Source: Syntrophaceae bacterium (GTDB lineage: Bacteria; Desulfobacterota; SM23-61). Taken from it: 5,463 bases of DNA. Location of the stretch: assembly GCA_003154025.1 (NCBI GenBank), contig PMCE01000562.1, positions 1 to 5,463 of the forward strand. Direction: 5' to 3'. Under the pieces are notes generated by a model that was not told the origin of the DNA, made no database searches, and was given only the letters and a program-made list of their open reading frames with translations. Positions 1-5,463 of the stretch are shown piece after piece. Every line of letters begins with the position of its first letter. Position 1 is the first letter of the stretch. The position numbers and the translations under genes were made by a program.

Positions 1-32
1 GGCAGGGGGATGTGAAAATGAAATTTAGGCCA

Positions 33-61
33 TTGACAGCCATTCAAATTTTATCTATTTT
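33..61 (+). promoter_or_regulatory. Possible sigma70 promoter upstream of the TIGR04076-like gene
   Basis: A perfect -35 hexamer TTGACA (33-38) is followed after a 17-base spacer by TATTTT (56-61), a 4-of-6 match to the -10 consensus, in an AT-rich stretch. Transcription would begin near position 68 and leave a leader of roughly 165 bases before the start codon at 236. The leader shows no convincing open frame. It carries the short motif TCCGGAG twice (78-84 and 116-122) and ATCCGAC twice (92-98, 107-113), which could be chance or protein-binding sites. The promoter is inferred from sequence alone. Confidence 0.4.
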
Positions 62-235
62 TCAAACAGCGTTTCCCTCCGGAGTCCATAAATCCGACGA
101 CCAAGCATCCGACCATCCGGAGGAGGTCATTAGAAGGTATTTCAAAGAATTGACTTTTGATTCATACATATTTAACGATCTGTCCGGGAGAAAGCCGGAT
201 CGCTTTGCACTTAACCAAACCAAAGGAGGGTTACC

Positions 236-523
236 ATGTCCGATCCATCCAAAGTTGTTCTGAAGATTGTCTCGGTGAAGGGAACCTGTGCCGCTGGGCA
301 TAAGGTGGGCCAGGAATTCGACCTGAGTAAGGAAATTACTTTGGGGTACACCGAAGATGGGAGAGCGCTCTGCCCGTCGGCCTACTATGCCGCTTTTCCC
401 TCCTGGCGCGTGCTCCGTTTCGGCGGGGAAATGCCCTGGGAAGAAAATAAAAACCTGGCCCATGTGGCGTGCCCGGATCCGGTAAATCCCCTGGTCATGG
501 AATTGAGAAGAATTCGGGATTAG
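236..523 (+). CDS. TIGR04076-family small protein, function unknown
   Basis: This is a 95-residue soluble protein with no signal peptide or membrane segment. The pattern fits the TIGR04076 family: a Cys-x2-Gly-His-Lys-Val-Gly segment (C18, G21-H22), a central Leu-Cys-Pro-x-Ala-Tyr segment (C46), an Arg-Phe-Gly-Gly-Glu-x-Pro-Trp block (61-68), and a C-terminal Ala-Cys-Pro-Asp-Pro-x-Asn-Pro block (C79) followed by basic residues. The length is usual for the family. The three conserved cysteines and the histidine could bind metal or be redox active, but no function is established that I know of. The start is set by a strong ribosome binding site, AAGGAGGG (223-230), five bases before the ATG. 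The gene is separated from the next by 326 bases, so it is probably a single-gene unit and not part of the transporter locus. Confidence 0.85.
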   Translation: MSDPSKVVLKIVSVKGTCAAGHKVGQEFDLSKEITLGYTEDGRALCPSAYYAAFPSWRVLRFGGEMPWEENKNLAHVACPDPVNPLVMELRRIRD

Positions 524-849
524 GGAAACCCTCTTACGACTTCTTCTCTACAATGAGCCGACTTTTGAGGCCCAGAAAGGCGCGGGGGAAATTTTATCCG
601 CCCTTCGAATTCTTGAAAGAGTTGAGGCAAACGCCGGGCGCGATTTCTAATGCAAACGCAATTTGTGATTTCATAATTATGCAGCGTGTGATCCCCGATC
701 ACGCCTTTACGCGGTGCGTTCGGGGAACGCACCCTGCATTTTCGTAGCCTCCCAAAGTTTTTGCGGTAAGAGTCCCGGATATGGTTCGGATGCCGGAGGC
801 TGCTTGGAGGGCGGCCGGAGGTATGGTTTTAAGATTGGGGGAGAAAGGA
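524..849. other. 326-base intergenic region
   Basis: No convincing gene is present. Open frames across this stretch lack a ribosome binding site, and the last third is occupied by a palindromic repeat element (679-739) whose structure dictates the apparent coding. Positions 524-678 show no promoter, RNA or protein signal that I can defend. Positions 740-849 lead into the TIM-barrel gene without a clear promoter, so its transcription start is unresolved. Confidence 0.6.
679..739. repeat. REP-like element: two inverted palindromes inside an outer stem
   Basis: The 61-base element has three nested pairings. An outer stem joins ATGCAG (679-684) with CTGCAT (734-739). A first hairpin pairs 686-693 with 697-704 (core GTGATC, loop CCC, GATCAC). 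A second pairs GGTGCGTTC (713-721) with GAACGCACC (725-733) around a GGG loop and is perfect over nine base pairs. The two hairpins resemble diverged copies of one palindrome in opposite orientation: TCCCCGA (692-698) is the exact reverse complement of TCGGGGA (720-726). This is the architecture of paired REP units (BIME/REPIN type). A terminator role is possible, but the T run after it (739-742, TTTT) is short. Confidence 0.65.
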
Positions 850-1764
850 ATGTTCGAATTAGGTCTATCCGGTCAAATGTTCGACGATCGCACGGTGTGG
901 GACCACCTCGACGCGGCTGGGCTGTTCGGCTACCGATGCGTGGAGCTGAGGAGCACCCATGTGAAACCGGGGATGTCCGAAGAAGAGCTCGGGAAAATCC
1001 GCTCGGCCATTAGGGACAGCGGCTTGTACACGAGCTGTCTATCCTGCTTTGTGGGCAACTACGGGGTCTGTTCCGACGAGGAATGCGAGCGGGCCTTCGA
1101 AACCTTCAAGCAATATGTGGAGCTTGCATGTTTCCTCGACGCAGAGATGATCCGGATCTGGCCGGCATGGCAGGAGTCTTCTTCCGCGCCCGAGTCCGTC
1201 TGGGAAAGGGCGGCTTTCTGGATGAAGAAATCAGCGCGGCATGCCGGCCTCTTCCACAAAAAACTGGTTATGGAGATGCACCACGGGACTTTATGCGATT
1301 CGGCCACGGCGAGCCTCCGGCTTCTCAAGATGATCGGCGAGGAAAATGTCGGATTGACTCTGGACCCCGTGAACCTCCACCAGGTGCCCGCGGATTACGG
1401 TGAGGAAGGCATAAAGGCCCTTGGAAGGCATATTTTCAACGTCCACGTCAAGGACATCGTTCAGCTCCGGACAGGCGACTATCCCTACAGCTTTCCCTAT
1501 TCCTACTACGCCAAGCATATCGGCCGCTTCGCCAGGGTCATTCCTCCTTCGCCTCTTCGACCGGAACGATACTACTGCCACCGGCGGATCAATGCCGGGG
1601 GAGTGGACTGGGCTCACGTGCTCAAGAGCCTCAAAACTCAAGGCTACCGGGGGAGGCTCATCGTCGAAAGCGTTTCGGAAACCAACCGGCATATGCCCTC
1701 AGGAAGGGATCTCGCCGAAGCCTGCTACAAAGACATCATGGATCTGCTCGGAGTCTTGTCTTAA
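850..1764 (+). CDS. Sugar phosphate isomerase/epimerase-like TIM-barrel protein
   Basis: This is a 304-residue protein of the xylose-isomerase-like TIM-barrel superfamily, predicted cytoplasmic. The metal-binding tetrad of the family is readable: E142 in VMEMHHG, D172 in LTLDPVN, H199 in FNVHVKD and E273 in LIVES. H144 and K201 are further likely active-site residues. Members isomerise or epimerise sugars and keto acids, or act as dehydratases or endonucleases; the substrate here is unknown. Two oddities are a cysteine cluster (C63, C66, C74, C79) and a long tyrosine/proline-rich insertion (about 204-245) between the His strand and the Gly-Gly-Val-Asp-Trp motif, where relatives usually have a short loop. 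The start at 850 is preferred over in-frame ATGs at 781 and 823. It follows GGGGGAG (837-843) at good spacing and begins directly with the first barrel strand. A catabolic enzyme for the neighbouring transporter's substrate is an inference from context. Confidence 0.82.
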   Translation: MFELGLSGQMFDDRTVWDHLDAAGLFGYRCVELRSTHVKPGMSEEELGKIRSAIRDSGLYTSCLSCFVGNYGVCSDEECERAFETFKQYVELACFLDAEMIRIWPAWQESSSAPESVWERAAFWMKKSARHAGLFHKKLVMEMHHGTLCDSATASLRLLKMIGEENVGLTLDPVNLHQVPADYGEEGIKALGRHIFNVHVKDIVQLRTGDYPYSFPYSYYAKHIGRFARVIPPSPLRPERYYCHRRINAGGVDWAHVLKSLKTQGYRGRLIVESVSETNRHMPSGRDLAEACYKDIMDLLGVLS

Positions 1765-1823
1765 GAAAGGGAAAAGGCGATCAGGCAACACCCCTTTTCA
1801 ACGCCGAGCCCTGAAAGTTTGTC

Positions 1824-1852
1824 TTGACCCCTTTTCCCTAAATCTGTATATT
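1824..1852 (+). promoter_or_regulatory. Strong sigma70-type promoter for the first tctC
   Basis: TTGACC (1824-1829) and TATATT (1847-1852) each match the consensus at five of six bases and are separated by exactly 17 bases. Transcription would start near 1859, giving a leader of about 90 bases before the tctC ATG at 1952. The ten-base sequence ACCCCTTTTC occurs at 1790-1799 and again at 1827-1836, overlapping the -35/spacer; it may be a regulator site. GAAAAGG (1771-1777) can pair with CCTTTTC (1793-1799), but no T run follows, so a terminator of the upstream gene is not supported. Confidence 0.6.
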
Positions 1853-1951
1853 CCAACAATATTTCGACGCTGCTTTTCACAGTGGGGAGATGATCTTCAT
1901 GAGTGGTTTTCCCTCACTCGCCAGCTTTTTCTATCGGGAGGAGAAATCGAG

Positions 1952-2959
1952 ATGCAAAGCTTGGGTATCGTTCTCCGGTGGTCATGGACCTTTCTCGTCT
2001 GGAAATGCTTTCCCTGGGTAGTCATCTTGTTGTTTATTCCGGTGAATTCATCCATGGGGGCGGAGGATCCGGCCAAATATCCCTCCAAGCCCATTACCAT
2101 GATCATCCAGTGGGCTGCGGGCGGGACGACGGACCTTTCCGGGAGAAAGCTGGCCGAATTGGCCGGCAAGATTCTGGGTCAACCCATCATCGTGGAAAAC
2201 AAGGTTGGGGGCGCGGGGGTCATCGGAATCAATGCCGTGGCCAAGGCTGCACCGGACGGCTATACCATTGGGACCATGACCTACAGCGCCAATGTCATCA
2301 TCCCCCATCTGCGTTCCGTTCCTTATGACACCAAAGAAGATTTTACCTACATCATGCAGTACGGGGAATACGGCATGATTTTCAGTGTATTGGCCGAATC
2401 CCCTTCCAAGACTTTTAAAGATTTCATCCTGGAGGCTCAAAAAAATCCCGGCAAGCTAAAATACGCCAGCCCCGGGCCCTCCAGCGGCCAACATATCTTC
2501 ATGGAACAGGTTTTTAAAGTGGAAAAAGTGAAGGTCAACCATATTCCCGCAGGAGGGGGGGCAGAGACGACCCGGCAGTTATTAGGAGGCCACTTGGATG
2601 CAGCGATTACCCCGGATTTTATCCCTTATATAAAGGCCAAAAAAGTTCGCGGCCTTGCGGCTCAGACCGAAAAGAGGCTGGAGGAGGTTCGTGATATTCC
2701 AACTTTCGCGGAGCTGGGCTATAAAGTGGAATCTCCGAACTGGATGGGTCTGGTCGCCCCCAAAGGCCTGGACCCGCGCGTCATGAAGAAACTCTTGGAC
2801 GCTTTCAAAAAAGCCTATGAGGATCCTTCCTTCCAGGAATTGATGGCCAAATTTTATCTGCCGGCTATCTTCAGGGACCCGGAGTCCTTCAAAGCCCTCG
2901 TCCTAAAGGATTTCGAAACGCAGGGAAAGGTTTTGAAGGAACTTGGCTTCTCCAAGTAA
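1952..2959 (+). CDS. tctC: TctC/Bug-family periplasmic substrate-binding protein (paralogue 1)
   Basis: This 335-residue precursor is the extracytoplasmic solute receptor of a tripartite tricarboxylate transporter. It captures a carboxylate in the periplasm for a TctA/TctB membrane pair. An unusually long, tryptophan-rich signal peptide (1-37, cleavage likely after SMGA) precedes a mature part of 298 residues, the normal family size. Family marks include PSKPITMI (45-52), the first ligand loop around W54 to D61 with Gly-Gly-Thr-Thr-Asp, VENKVGGAGVIG, PDGYT (101-105) and the Ser-Pro-Gly-Pro loop (172-181). The ATG at 1952 is chosen because GGGAGGAG (1936-1943) lies eight bases upstream and the signal peptide starts there. 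The frame stays open far upstream only because it shadows the preceding gene. It has its own promoter. The mature part is about 65% identical by hand count to the second TctC downstream. The bound ligand is unknown. Confidence 0.93.
   Translation: MQSLGIVLRWSWTFLVWKCFPWVVILLFIPVNSSMGAEDPAKYPSKPITMIIQWAAGGTTDLSGRKLAELAGKILGQPIIVENKVGGAGVIGINAVAKAAPDGYTIGTMTYSANVIIPHLRSVPYDTKEDFTYIMQYGEYGMIFSVLAESPSKTFKDFILEAQKNPGKLKYASPGPSSGQHIFMEQVFKVEKVKVNHIPAGGGAETTRQLLGGHLDAAITPDFIPYIKAKKVRGLAAQTEKRLEEVRDIPTFAELGYKVESPNWMGLVAPKGLDPRVMKKLLDAFKKAYEDPSFQELMAKFYLPAIFRDPESFKALVLKDFETQGKVLKELGFSK
2941..2957 (+). other. Small hairpin at the 3' end of the first tctC
   Basis: ACTTGG (2941-2946) pairs perfectly with CCAAGT (2952-2957) around a five-base loop, ending in the first base of the stop codon. 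No T run follows, so it is not a standard terminator. It could protect or punctuate the mRNA, or be a coincidence of the coding sequence. Confidence 0.25.
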
Positions 2960-3060
2960 TCACCGGCTTCTTCAATAAGCGGCCGCCATGCAAAAAGGCG
3001 CTATTTTATCCGGCTGGAAGTAAGAGGATCATCAAATCTATCTTTCAGGAGGTCATTTCC

Positions 3061-3717
3061 ATGCCTAAGTATATCGATCTTAGCCTCCCCTTCGATGGGA
3101 AGGTTCGGTTCAAGATCGATTTTAACAAAGATCGAAGTTATGAGCGAGATGCAAGGCAGAGCACGTCTTACCGGATATCGGCTCATGCCTATACCCACCT
3201 GGATGCTCCCCTGCACATGGTCGGGCCGGACGCTAAGTCCATCACCGATTATCCCGTTGACTATTTCGTCGGGGCCGCCTCCCTCATTGATGTGCCCCGG
3301 GGAAAGAATGAACCCATTTCCGGCAGGGATTTGGAGAAGGCCGGGAAACATTGCCAGGATGGGGATATCGTTTTTATCCGCACGGGATGGCTGGAAAAGA
3401 TGTGGGGGAAAGAAGAATTCCTCGACTCCCCTTACCTGACGGCGGATGCGGCCGAATGGCTGGTGAGCCTGCGGGCCAGAATTGCCGGATATGACTTTGT
3501 GGAGGATTTTGTCGTCCGAGATCTGGGGCGGAAGGACGAGGTCCCTTCCTCTGCCTTCACGGTTCACTTGATCCTGCTGCGCAACGGGGTTCTCAATCTC
3601 GAATACGCTTACAACCTTTCGCAGATTCCGGTTCCCCGTTTCCAGGTCTTTGCTTTGCCGATAAAACTTCAGGGTTTGGACGGCGCCCCCTGTCGGCCGG
3701 TGGCCGTAGTTCCCTGA
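3061..3717 (+). CDS. Cyclase-family (kynurenine formamidase-like) metal-dependent hydrolase
   Basis: This 218-residue cytoplasmic protein belongs to the cyclase family (PF04199 type), which includes KynB formamidase, isatin hydrolase and polyketide cyclase-like proteins. These use Zn or Mn to hydrolyse amides, lactams or lactones. The signature is present as HAYTHLDAPLH (42-52), giving H42, H46 and D48 as metal ligands and H52 as catalytic base. H169 and E181, with the same 12-residue spacing as the second ligand pair of KynB, complete the site. The usual small residue before the Thr-His pair is replaced by Tyr44. The C-terminal ALPIKLQGLDGAP block (198-210) is also typical. AGGAGGT (3047-3053) sits seven bases before the ATG. 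The gene lies 101 bases after the first tctC and 204 bases before the second. This suggests hydrolysis of an imported compound or supply of the acid, but the substrate cannot be assigned. A true kynurenine formamidase role is unlikely without other tryptophan catabolic genes. Confidence 0.88.
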   Translation: MPKYIDLSLPFDGKVRFKIDFNKDRSYERDARQSTSYRISAHAYTHLDAPLHMVGPDAKSITDYPVDYFVGAASLIDVPRGKNEPISGRDLEKAGKHCQDGDIVFIRTGWLEKMWGKEEFLDSPYLTADAAEWLVSLRARIAGYDFVEDFVVRDLGRKDEVPSSAFTVHLILLRNGVLNLEYAYNLSQIPVPRFQVFALPIKLQGLDGAPCRPVAVVP

Positions 3718-3778
3718 ATGAATTTTTCCCGATGAAGACGGACTCAATAGAGACTACTCGGGATTCGTCCGTAAATAA

Positions 3779-3870
3779 TTTTCCCCTATTTGCAAAGGGG
3801 GGTAAGGGGAGATTTGTCAGGGCATCCCGAGGCAAATCCCCCTATGCCCCCCTTTTTCGAAGGGGGATCT
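3779..3870. repeat. MITE-like imperfect inverted repeat with C-run/G-run arms
   Basis: The left arm (3779-3818) and right arm (3831-3870) are imperfect inverted copies matching at about 26 of 40 positions. The inner parts (AAAGGGGGG and GATTTG blocks) match best. The centre contains GGGCATCCC (3820-3828). Each arm is itself palindromic: TTTGCAAA (3789-3796) flanked by C4/G4 on the left, and CCCCCTT (3848-3854) pairing with AAGGGGG (3860-3866) on the right. There is no coding capacity of its own and no transposase. Similar C-run/G-run intergenic palindromes are, as I recall, dispersed in some Desulfobacterota and other genomes. It lies wholly between the cyclase gene and the second tctC, so it would form a long hairpin in any read-through transcript. 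Confidence 0.65.
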
Positions 3871-3921
3871 AAAAGGAACAGCTTATTTAAGGATAAACTC
3901 TCAGAAGCGGGAGGCATAGAA

Positions 3922-4914
3922 ATGAGCGGAACACAAAAGCTTTGCGCGTTGGGGAAGATTTTCCCGGGGGTTGCCGTTTTCTTGGGGATTCTGCTAACTC
4001 CTTGTTGGGCAGCCGAGGATCCGGCCAAATTCCCGTCCAAACCCATTACCATGATCGTCCAATACGCTGCGGGAGGAACAACGGATCTCTCCGGCCGGAA
4101 AATCGCAGAAATAGCGGGTAAGATCCTGGGGCAACCCATCGTGGTGGAAAACAAGGTGGGGGGAGCGGGAGTCATCGGGGCCACCGCGATGGCCAAGGCC
4201 CCCCCGGATGGCTACACCATCGGGACCATTTCAGCCAGTGCCAACAGCCAGGTCCCCCATCTCCGCTCGGTTCCTTACCATCCCATAGATGATTTCACTT
4301 TTCTCATGGTGTATGGAAAATATGCCTATGTATGTTGCGTCCTTCCGGATTCACCCTGGAAGACTTTCAAGGATTTTATAAAAGACGCCCAGAAGAATCC
4401 GGGAAAGTTTAAATACACCACTCCTGGCCCTCTGAGCGCCCCCCACATTGTCATGGAGCATATCTTTAAGGTGGAAAAGGTCAAGGCCAGCCATATACCC
4501 GTGGGCGGGAGCAGCGAGGCGATTCGGCAATTGTTAGGCCGTCATGTGGACATCGCCACTACGCCGGATTTCATGCCCTACATTCGTTCCGAAAAAATGC
4601 GCCCCCTGGCCGTGGCGGAAAATGAAAAGAGATATGCCGCCATTCCCGATGTCCCTACCATGGGAGAACTGGGCTACCGGGTGGAACTCCCGAACTGGCT
4701 TGGTATCTGCACCCCCAAAGGCGTGGACCCGCGCATCGAGAAAAAGCTCTTCGATGCCTTTAAAAAGGCTTATTCGGACCCTTCGCTCCAGGAATTGATG
4801 GGAAATCTGTATCTGCAGATGTTCTTTTTGGATACCGCCGGCTTTACGACCCTTATGAAACAGGAATATGAAAACCAGGGGCGGGTGTTAAGAGAATTGG
4901 GCTTCGTTAAGTAA
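3922..4914 (+). CDS. tctC: TctC/Bug-family periplasmic substrate-binding protein (paralogue 2)
   Basis: This is a 330-residue precursor and the second solute receptor of the tripartite tricarboxylate transporter type. The signal peptide (1-31, cleavage likely at CWAA) has a short basic start and a GVAVFLGILL core. It is unrelated in sequence to that of the first paralogue, although the mature proteins begin almost identically with Glu-Asp-Pro-Ala-Lys. The mature part is 299 residues. Motifs include the Gly-Gly-Thr-Thr-Asp loop (Y48 to D55), VENKVGGAGVIG, PDGYT (95-99) and the Thr-Pro-Gly-Pro loop (166-175). Differences from paralogue 1 are concentrated in that loop and in the Ile-Pro-Val-Gly-Gly segment (192-201), which suggests a different ligand. 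The start at 3922 follows GGGAGG (3909-3914). The frame extends upstream to 3790, but that part lies in the palindromic repeat and would precede the signal peptide. It is followed after 67 bases by tctB, the probable operon partner. Confidence 0.93.
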   Translation: MSGTQKLCALGKIFPGVAVFLGILLTPCWAAEDPAKFPSKPITMIVQYAAGGTTDLSGRKIAEIAGKILGQPIVVENKVGGAGVIGATAMAKAPPDGYTIGTISASANSQVPHLRSVPYHPIDDFTFLMVYGKYAYVCCVLPDSPWKTFKDFIKDAQKNPGKFKYTTPGPLSAPHIVMEHIFKVEKVKASHIPVGGSSEAIRQLLGRHVDIATTPDFMPYIRSEKMRPLAVAENEKRYAAIPDVPTMGELGYRVELPNWLGICTPKGVDPRIEKKLFDAFKKAYSDPSLQELMGNLYLQMFFLDTAGFTTLMKQEYENQGRVLRELGFVK

Positions 4915-4943
4915 GATGCGTTCATTGAGAATCATGACTCCCC

Positions 4944-4958
4944 TGACCGTGCCGGTCA
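4944..4958 (+). other. Intergenic hairpin between the second tctC and tctB
   Basis: TGACCG (4944-4949) pairs perfectly with CGGTCA (4953-4958) around a three-base loop TGC. No T run follows, so it is unlikely to terminate transcription. In transporter operons with a highly expressed binding protein, a hairpin at this place can protect the upstream mRNA and lower expression of the membrane subunits; that role here is inference. Confidence 0.35.
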
Positions 4959-4981
4959 ATCGATGACGGGAGGTGGAAAGG

Positions 4982-5463
4982 ATGTTGCCGATCCAGGTCT
5001 TCAACAAGAAGGATTTCGCCAGCGGCCTTGCCCTTTTGGCATTGGGCCTTTTCCTGGCTTTCCAATCGATCCGCCTTCCCCTCTGGGGCGGTTCCGGGCC
5101 GGAAGCCGGTTTTTATCCGCTCACCATTGCGGTGATTATTGTCAGCCTCAGCTTGTTCCTGGTTCTCAAGTCCGGGATTCTTGCCCGGCCCAAGGGGGAA
5201 GGAAAGCTCGTCGAGGAAGGGCAGGAAAAGATCCGCCTTTATAAGGTTTTCGCCTATCTGGTTCTGATGCTACTTTACGGAATTCTTGTCGAGCAATTGG
5301 GATTTCTGATCACCTCGGTTCTCCTCCTCTTCCTCATCCTGAAGTTCGTGGAAAGGCAGGGCTGGAAGGCAACCCTGCTGGTCGGAGTTACTTCCATCGT
5401 TATCAGTTACGCCCTGTTTGTGTACTTCCTGCAGGTGCCCCTGCCTCGCGGGTTCCTGCAGAG
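4982..5463 (+). CDS. tctB: TctB-family small membrane subunit, 3' end cut by the window
   Basis: The frame is open from the ATG at 4982 to the last base, giving 160 residues without a stop. Hydrophobic segments lie at about 13-30, 44-63, 87-104, 106-122 and 130-149, matching the four to five helices of TctB (DUF1468), the small integral membrane subunit that works with TctA and a TctC receptor. The Gly-Pro-Glu-Ala-Gly-Phe-Tyr-Pro motif (39-46) is the typical conserved turn after the first helix. The Leu-Pro-Arg-Gly-Phe-Leu ending (154-159) is the usual C-terminus, so only a few residues are probably missing. A charged loop (about 64-86) separates the first two helices from the rest. GGGAGGTGG (4968-4976) provides a strong ribosome binding site. 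tctA is expected immediately downstream. Confidence 0.88.
   Translation, partial: MLPIQVFNKKDFASGLALLALGLFLAFQSIRLPLWGGSGPEAGFYPLTIAVIIVSLSLFLVLKSGILARPKGEGKLVEEGQEKIRLYKVFAYLVLMLLYGILVEQLGFLITSVLLLFLILKFVERQGWKATLLVGVTSIVISYALFVYFLQVPLPRGFLQ

Noticed and set aside
12..263. Open frame from GTG/ATG at 12-20 running into the TIGR04076-like gene
   Set aside because: It has no family features, overlaps the well supported start at 236 in another frame, and covers a probable promoter and leader.
469..747. Open frame of 92 codons after the TIGR04076-like gene
   Set aside because: There is no ribosome binding site, it overlaps the preceding gene, and its C-terminal third is simply the translation of the palindromic repeat.
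1771..1799. GAAAAGG/CCTTTTC pairing after the TIM-barrel gene as a terminator
   Set aside because: The stem is weak, the loop is 15 bases and no T run follows.
1421..1951. N-terminal extension of the first tctC frame
   Set aside because: It overlaps the TIM-barrel gene and the promoter. The signal peptide and ribosome binding site place the start at 1952.
1899..2021. Possible 40-residue leader peptide starting at ATG 1899
   Set aside because: It overlaps the tctC start in another frame, has no stop-and-pause or attenuator structure, and shows no recognisable composition.
3001..3747. 248-codon open frame on the minus strand
   Set aside because: It is antisense to the cyclase gene, which has complete catalytic motifs and a good ribosome binding site.
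3727..3772. Overlapping short inverted repeats TCCCGA/TCGGGA and ACGGAC/GTCCGT after the cyclase gene
   Set aside because: Six-base stems with long loops and no T run are too weak to call a terminator or riboswitch.
3790..3921. N-terminal extension of the second tctC frame
   Set aside because: The codons lie in the inverted repeat and would put 44 residues before a normal signal peptide. GGGAGG before 3922 decides the start.

Overview
The window looks like bacterial chromosome of moderate GC, with tightly packed genes all on the + strand. Every gene has a recognisable Shine-Dalgarno site (GGAGG-type). The gene content is a TctC/TctB tripartite tricarboxylate transporter, a metal-dependent cyclase/amidohydrolase and a xylose-isomerase-like TIM barrel. 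Together with C-run/G-run palindromic intergenic repeats, this fits an anaerobic or organic-acid-using Gram-negative bacterium. My best guess is Desulfobacterota ('Deltaproteobacteria'), but that is an inference from style and not proven; a beta-proteobacterium or another metagenomic lineage is possible.

Layout: 1-235 is a leader with a possible sigma70 promoter. 236-523 encodes a 95-residue TIGR04076-like protein. 524-849 is a non-coding gap holding a compact REP-like pair of inverted palindromes (679-739). 850-1764 encodes a sugar phosphate isomerase/epimerase-like TIM barrel. 1765-1951 holds the best promoter of the window (TTGACC-N17-TATATT). 1952-2959 encodes a first TctC-type periplasmic binding protein, and 3061-3717 a cyclase-family hydrolase. 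3718-3921 contains a 92-bp imperfect inverted repeat (MITE-like). 3922-4914 encodes a second TctC paralogue. 4982-5463 encodes a TctB small membrane subunit that runs off the window edge; a TctA gene is expected just beyond.

How the parts may work together: the two binding proteins would capture a carboxylate in the periplasm and hand it to a TctA/TctB membrane complex. The cyclase-family hydrolase and the TIM-barrel enzyme are plausible catabolic partners, for example opening a lactone, lactam or amide ring and isomerising or cleaving the product. The substrate cannot be read from the sequence. The two binding proteins are about 65% identical in their mature parts by hand alignment, but differ in the loops that contact ligand in this family. 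The locus may therefore import two related compounds through one membrane complex. I see no CRISPR array, phage, toxin-antitoxin, tRNA or rRNA in the window. The novel element, if any, is the uncharacterised substrate pathway and the two palindromic repeat elements.
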